From Ideonella sp. A 288 (GTDB lineage: Bacteria > Pseudomonadota > Gammaproteobacteria > Burkholderiales > Burkholderiaceae_C): a stretch of 64,000 nt of DNA. The stretch spans positions 1 through 64,000 of the forward strand of contig NZ_MWLO01000158.1 in NCBI RefSeq assembly GCF_002198735.1. Direction: 5' to 3'. Below the pieces are notes generated by a model. The model was not told the origin of the DNA, searched no databases, and was given only the letters and a program-made list of their open reading frames with translations. The translations under genes were made by a program, and so were the position numbers. How positions within the stretch are numbered: position 1 is the stretch's first letter; each line of letters opens with the position of its first letter. Of this stretch, positions 60,006 to 64,000 are shown one piece after another.

Positions 60006-60758
60006 TCAACCCCGTCCCGCGTAAGGCATCTTGGTGGCCATCACCGTGGTGAACAGGATGTTGGCCGACAGCGGCAGCCGCGCCATCGTCATGAAGGTGT
60101 CGACCACCGCCGACAGGTCCATGCGCGGTTCGGGTTTGGTGCTGCCGTCGGCCTGCAGCACGCCGTCGACCATGCGCGCCGTCATCTCGCTGGCGGCGTT
60201 GCCGATGTCGATCTGGCCGACGGCGATGTCGAAGGGCCGGCCGTCCAGCGCCGCCGTCTTGGTGAGGCCGCTCACCGCGTGCTTGGTGGCGGTGTAGGCG
60301 ATCGACCCCGGCCGCGGCGTGTAGGCCGAGATGCTGCCGTTGTTGATGATGCGGCCGCCCATCGGCGACTGCGCCTTCATCAGCCGGAAGGCGTTGGACA
60401 GGCAGTAGAAGCTGCCGTTGAGGTTGGCATCGACGATGCGGCGCCACTCCTCGGGCGTGACGAGGTCGGGCGTCTTGGCCTGCAGGCCGCCGCCGGCGTT
60501 GTTGAACAGCAGGTCGAGGCGGCCGAAGGTGGCCTTGACGGTGTCGAAGGCAGCGGCCACCTGCTCGTCGCGGCCGACGTCGCACGGCAGCGGCAGCGTG
60601 CGCGCGGCGGCGTCGCCGGCCAGCGCGGCGGTTTCCTGCAGCGCCTCGAGGCGGCGGCCGACGAGGGCGACGGACCAGCCGTCCTGCAGCAGGCCGAGCG
60701 CGCAGGCGCGGCCGATGCCGGAGCCGGCGCCGGTGACGAGGGCAATCTTGGAGGTCAT
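60006..60758 (-). CDS. Short-chain dehydrogenase of sugar acid block (250 aa)
   Basis: SDR with TGAGSGIG (9-16), FNNAGGG, Ser142 region NGSISAY and catalytic Tyr155-x3-Lys159. The basic VGRRLEAL at the second strand end suggests NADP preference. The C-terminal part ([23 protein letters not shown]) carries the family ending. Its substrate is unknown; possibly an aldose or keto-acid step before or after the IlvD-type dehydratase encoded upstream. Confidence 0.87.
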   Translation of the reverse strand: MTSKIALVTGAGSGIGRACALGLLQDGWSVALVGRRLEALQETAALAGDAAARTLPLPCDVGRDEQVAAAFDTVKATFGRLDLLFNNAGGGLQAKTPDLVTPEEWRRIVDANLNGSFYCLSNAFRLMKAQSPMGGRIINNGSISAYTPRPGSIAYTATKHAVSGLTKTAALDGRPFDIAVGQIDIGNAASEMTARMVDGVLQADGSTKPEPRMDLSAVVDTFMTMARLPLSANILFTTVMATKMPYAGRG

Positions 60759-60783
60759 GTCGAGGGGTGTCCTTTGAGACGGG

Positions 60784-62520
60784 TCAGTGATTGTCCTTGG
60801 GCACCGCCGCCCCGCGCTGGCCGCGCAGGAAGTCGAGGTCGGCGCCTTCGTCGGCCTGCAGCACGTGGTCGATGTAGAGCTTCCAGTAGCCGCTCTGCAT
60901 CGCCGGTGGCGGCGCCTGCCAGGCGGCGCGGCGGCGCGCCAGCTCGGCATCGTCCACGTGCAGGTGCAGCTTTCGCGCCGGCACGTCGAGCGTGATCAGG
61001 TCGCCGTCCTGCACCAGCGCCAGCGGGCCGCCGGCCGCGGCCTCGGGCGCGGTGTGCAACACCACGGTGCCGTAGGCGGTGCCGCTCATGCGCGCGTCGC
61101 TGATGCGGACCATGTCGGTGATGCCCTTCTTCAGCACCTTGGGCGGCAGCGGCATGTTGCCCACCTCGGCCATGCCGGGGTAGCCCTTGGGGCCGCAGTT
61201 CTTCAGCACCATCACGCAGGTCTCGTCGATGTCGAGCGACTCGTCGTCGATGCGGTGGTGGAAGTCATCGGAATCCTTGAACACCACCGCACGGCCGGTG
61301 TGCACCAGCAGGGCCGGCGTGGCCGCGCTGGGCTTGATGACCGCGCCGCGTGGCGCCAGGTTGCCGCGCAGCACGGCGATGCCGGCCTTGGCCTTGAACG
61401 GCGCGTCCAGGCTCTTGATCACGTCGGCGTTGAAGTTCTGAGCGTCGGCGATGTTCTCGCCCACGGTGCGGCCGTTGGCGGTGACGATGCCGGTGTGCAG
61501 GTGCGGCGCGATCTCCTTCATCACCGCGGGCAGGCCGCCGGCATAGCAGAAGTCTTCCATCAGGTACTGGCCGCTGGGCTGCAGGTTCACCAGGCAGGGC
61601 AGTTCGCTGGCCAGGCGGTCGAAGTCGTCGATGGACAGCGGCACGCCCAGCCGGCCGGCGATGGCGATCAGGTGGATCACCGCGTTGGTGCTGCCGCCGA
61701 TGGCGGCCAGGGTCTTGATCGCGTTCTCGAAGGCCTCGCGGGTGAGCACCTTGGAGATGGTCTGGTCGGTGTGCACCATCTCGACGATGCGGCGGCCGGC
61801 GTTGCGCGCCAGCACGTTGCGCCGGCCGTCGACCGCCGGGTAGGCGGCGTTGCCGGGCAGGCCGATGCCCAGCGCCTCGACCATGCTGGCCATGGTGCTG
61901 GCGGTGCCCATGGTCATGCAGTGGCCGTGGCTGCGGTGCATGCAGCTTTCGGCCTCGAAGAAGTCGGCCAGCTTCAGCGTGCCGGCGCGCACCTGCTCGC
62001 TCATGCTCCACAGGCCCGTGCCCGAGCCCAGTTCCTGGCCGCGCCACTTGCCGTTGAGCATGGGCCCGCCCGACACGCCGATGGTCGGCAGGCCCACGCT
62101 CGATGCTCCCATCAGCAACGAGGGCGTGGTCTTGTCGCAGCCCATCAGCAACACCACGCCGTCGATGGGGTTGCCACGGATGCTTTCTTCCACGTCCATG
62201 CTGGCGAGGTTGCGGTACAGCATGGCGGTGGGCCGCAGCAGGGTCTCGCCGAGCGACATCACCGGGAACTCGAGCGGAAAGCCGCCGGCCTCGTAGACGC
62301 CGATCTTTACCTGCTCGGCCAGCGTGCGGAAGTGGCTGTTGCAGGGCGTGAGCTCGCTGAAGGTGTTGCAGATGCCGATGACGGGCCGGCCGTCGAACTG
62401 GTCGTGCGGCACGCCCTTGCCCTTGACCCAGCTGCGGTAGGCGAATCCGTCGCGGTCCTGTCGGCCGAACCACTGCTGGCTGCGCAGGTCCTGGGGCTTC
62501 TTGCGGGGCGTGTCGCTCAT
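60784..62520 (-). CDS. IlvD/Edd-family aldonate dehydratase, L-arabonate type (578 aa)
   Basis: Full-length IlvD/Edd family enzyme: [18 protein letters not shown]-terminus typical of sugar-acid members, [15 protein letters not shown] and [11 protein letters not shown] supplying Fe-S cluster Cys, [17 protein letters not shown], and [11 protein letters not shown]-arabonate or xylonate dehydratases share this start. It converts an aldonate to a 2-keto-3-deoxy acid. First gene of the minus-strand block; its promoter lies in the 97-bp gap that also holds an ATGGTATGAC site. Confidence 0.9.
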   Translation of the reverse strand: MSDTPRKKPQDLRSQQWFGRQDRDGFAYRSWVKGKGVPHDQFDGRPVIGICNTFSELTPCNSHFRTLAEQVKIGVYEAGGFPLEFPVMSLGETLLRPTAMLYRNLASMDVEESIRGNPIDGVVLLMGCDKTTPSLLMGASSVGLPTIGVSGGPMLNGKWRGQELGSGTGLWSMSEQVRAGTLKLADFFEAESCMHRSHGHCMTMGTASTMASMVEALGIGLPGNAAYPAVDGRRNVLARNAGRRIVEMVHTDQTISKVLTREAFENAIKTLAAIGGSTNAVIHLIAIAGRLGVPLSIDDFDRLASELPCLVNLQPSGQYLMEDFCYAGGLPAVMKEIAPHLHTGIVTANGRTVGENIADAQNFNADVIKSLDAPFKAKAGIAVLRGNLAPRGAVIKPSAATPALLVHTGRAVVFKDSDDFHHRIDDESLDIDETCVMVLKNCGPKGYPGMAEVGNMPLPPKVLKKGITDMVRISDARMSGTAYGTVVLHTAPEAAAGGPLALVQDGDLITLDVPARKLHLHVDDAELARRRAAWQAPPPAMQSGYWKLYIDHVLQADEGADLDFLRGQRGAAVPKDNH

Positions 62521-62565
62521 GGGGTGATGGCTTTCCCGGGTAGGCTGGGGTCGAGGTCAGACCTA

Positions 62566-62580
62566 TTATGGTATGACGAT
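62566..62580. promoter_or_regulatory. Candidate FadR-type operator 1
   Basis: TTATGGTATGACGAT lies in the 97-bp divergent gap. Its core ATGGTATGAC (62568-62577) is the reverse complement of GTCATACCAT and is similar to ATCATACGAT before the ABC binding-protein gene. Imperfect dyad suited to a GntR-family dimer. Confidence 0.5.
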
Positions 62581-62617
62581 TGGCCGCCGGGGCGGCCTGC
62601 CATCCTAGGAGAATCCC

Positions 62618-63577
62618 GTGCCCGACATCGACATCCTGGCCGTGTCCAAGCTGTCCCCGCTGTTCACGCCGCAGTTGCAGGCGGCCTATCGCGTGCACGA
62701 CCGCCTGCATGAGAGCAACCCGGCCGCGCTGACCGCCCTGGCCCCGCGCATCCGCGCCATCGCGGCCAGCGGCGAATCCAAGGTCAGCGCGGCGCTGATC
62801 GAGCAGTTGCCCGCGCTAGAGATCATCTCAGTGATGGGCGTGGGCTACGACGGCATCGACGTGGCCGCGGCCAAGGCCCGCGGCGTGGTCGTCACCCACA
62901 CGCCCGACGTGCTGAACGACGACGTCGCCGACCTGGCCATCGGGCTGATGCTGTGCGCCGCGCGGCAGTTGCCCGCGGCCGACCGCTACGTGCGCGCCGG
63001 CCAGTGGTCGCAGGGCCCGATGCCGCTGGCGCGCAAGATGTCCGGCGCCCGGCTGGGGCTGGTCGGCATGGGCCGCATCGGGCAGGCCATCGCCCACCGC
63101 GCGCTGGCCTTCGGCATGTCGGTGGCCTACACCGCGCGCAACGCCAGGCCCGCCCTGCCCTACCGCTTTCTCGCCGACGCCGAATCGCTGGCGGCCGAGA
63201 GCGATTTCCTCGTCGTCATCACACCGGGCGGCGCCGGTACGCGCAGGATGATCGACGCCAAAGTGCTGGCCGCGCTGGGCCGCAGTTCACCGCAGAAGGG
63301 CATCCTGGTGAACGTGGCGCGCGGCTCGGTGGTCGACGAGGCCGCGCTGATCGATGCCCTGGAGCGCGGCGTGATCGGCGGCGCCGGCCTGGACGTGTTC
63401 GAGGACGAGCCCAACGTGCCCGAGCGCCTGCGCGCCCTGCCCCAGGTGGTGCTGGTGCCGCACATCGGCAGCGCCACCGGCCAGACGCGCCAGGCCATGG
63501 CCGACCTGGCCTTCGCCAACCTGCAGGCCAAGTTCGCCGGCACGCCCTTGCCGACGCCCGTGCCCGAGTGCCGCTGA
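62618..63577 (+). CDS. D-isomer specific 2-hydroxyacid dehydrogenase (319 aa)
   Basis: GTG start with TAGGAGA five bases upstream. NAD-binding motif GLVGMGRIGQAIA and catalytic trio Arg in NVARGSVVDE, Glu in DVFEDEPNVP and His in VLVPHIGSAT. It reduces glyoxylate or hydroxypyruvate-type 2-keto acids. Pentonate breakdown yields glycolaldehyde or glycolate, so a glyoxylate/hydroxypyruvate reductase role fits (inference). Divergent from the IlvD-type gene across an operator-like site. Confidence 0.9.
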   Translation: MPDIDILAVSKLSPLFTPQLQAAYRVHDRLHESNPAALTALAPRIRAIAASGESKVSAALIEQLPALEIISVMGVGYDGIDVAAAKARGVVVTHTPDVLNDDVADLAIGLMLCAARQLPAADRYVRAGQWSQGPMPLARKMSGARLGLVGMGRIGQAIAHRALAFGMSVAYTARNARPALPYRFLADAESLAAESDFLVVITPGGAGTRRMIDAKVLAALGRSSPQKGILVNVARGSVVDEAALIDALERGVIGGAGLDVFEDEPNVPERLRALPQVVLVPHIGSATGQTRQAMADLAFANLQAKFAGTPLPTPVPECR

Positions 63578-63629
63578 TCCCGCGGCCGCGGCAGGGTCGG
63601 GAAAGCACGGAGCCCGGCGAAGTTCAATC

Positions 63630-63639
63630 ATCATACGAT
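63630..63639. promoter_or_regulatory. Candidate FadR-type operator 2
   Basis: ATCATACGAT, a near-perfect dyad (ATCRTAYGAT), 48 bases before the ABC binding-protein start and similar to the site at 62568-62577. Confidence 0.5.
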
Positions 63640-63687
63640 AACACCACGGGCGACCCACGCACCGCACCATCCCAACGGAGACACTCG

Positions 63688-64000
63688 ATGCAACTGAAGA
63701 CCTCATGGATCGCCTGCGCGCTGGCCGGTGCCGGCCTGCTGGCCGGATCGCCCGCCTTCGCCCAGGAAAAGCTCACCGTGTGGTGGGTCAAGGGCTTCTA
63801 CAAGGCCGAGGACGACGCGCTGTTCGCGGCCATCAAGAAGTTCGAGGAGAAGAACAAGGGCATCAAGGTCGAGCTGTCGCAGTACCCCATCCAGGACATG
63901 ATCCCGAAGACGGTGGCCGCGCTCGACTCGGGCAGCCCGCCCGACGTGGCCTATGCCGACAGCTACGACTTCCAGGTGACGGCCAAGTGGGCCTACGACG
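63688..64000 (+). CDS. ABC transporter sugar-binding protein, family 1, 3' end cut by window edge
   Basis: 104 codons are visible. GGAG seven bases before the ATG. Signal peptide (residues 1-25, ending AFAQ), then EKLTVWWVKGFYKAEDDAL, VELSQYPIQDMIPKTVAALDSG and PPDVAYADSYD, typical of family 1 sugar-binding lipid-free periplasmic proteins. Permease and ATPase genes are expected beyond the right edge. The upstream operator-like site suggests co-regulation with the sugar-acid block. Confidence 0.9.
   Translation, partial: MQLKTSWIACALAGAGLLAGSPAFAQEKLTVWWVKGFYKAEDDALFAAIKKFEEKNKGIKVELSQYPIQDMIPKTVAALDSGSPPDVAYADSYDFQVTAKWAYD

Overview
The window is GC-rich (roughly 70 percent), densely coding DNA with many ATGA/GTGA gene overlaps. 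A full pqqABCDE operon, a PEP-CTERM protein, TRAP transporters, a WYL-type YafY regulator and FadR-type sugar-acid regulation point to a betaproteobacterium of the order Burkholderiales, probably near the Rubrivivax/Leptothrix group. That placement is inferred from gene content and codon style. No rRNA, tRNA, CRISPR array, transposase or phage gene was seen.

Region 1 (1-14060, minus strand) is one tightly packed operon of 12 envelope genes. In transcription order it holds an ApbE-like protein with altered active-site motifs, a large HzsA-like multiheme lipoprotein, a small lipoprotein with a CX4CH motif, two outer-membrane beta-barrel proteins (one with an SH3 domain), a TlpA-type thioredoxin, a DUF4266 lipoprotein, a DUF3570 barrel protein broken by a frameshift, three periplasmic scaffold/TPR proteins and a gene cut by the window edge. 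It looks like a trans-envelope machine of the kind found beside gliding-type ExbB/ExbD/AgmX genes, combined with redox modules. This is the best candidate for an undescribed system.

Region 2 (14397-23342) holds a giant patatin-like membrane protein, an orphan molybdenum hydroxylase large subunit, and a three-gene minus-strand unit that could pass electrons from NADH through a membrane cytochrome b-like protein to a decaheme cytochrome c. Region 3 (23513-36243) is a set of mostly separate genes: a P-type cation ATPase, a periplasmic binding protein coupled to a diguanylate cyclase, a bacterial collagen-like protein, a PEP-CTERM protein, a BNR-repeat lipoprotein followed by a small lipoprotein, a GFA protein and a DUF1579-like protein.

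Region 4 (36329-43755) holds a WYL regulator, the minus-strand pqqABCDE operon with a strong hairpin between pqqA and pqqB, and a divergent operon of a proline-iminopeptidase-like hydrolase, a sensor kinase and a response regulator. The two operons share an intergenic region carrying three TCATGA palindromes.

Region 5 (43819-64000) starts with a thioesterase and an exported methyltransferase-like protein. A long co-directional block of sugar-acid catabolism follows on the minus strand (62520 down to 45198): IlvD/Edd-type dehydratase, SDR, HIBADH-type reductase, mannonate dehydratase, fructuronate-reductase-like enzyme, KDG kinase, FadR-type regulator, L-idonate-type dehydrogenase, TRAP transporter (DctP, DctQ, DctM), enolase-superfamily dehydratase, SDR, FAH-type hydrolase and altronate-dehydratase-like protein. 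Divergent from it are a 2-hydroxyacid dehydrogenase and the start of an ABC sugar-binding protein. Together these genes would take up hexuronates and deoxy-sugar acids and feed them into central metabolism, both through KDG phosphorylation and through a non-phosphorylated diketo-acid hydrolysis route.
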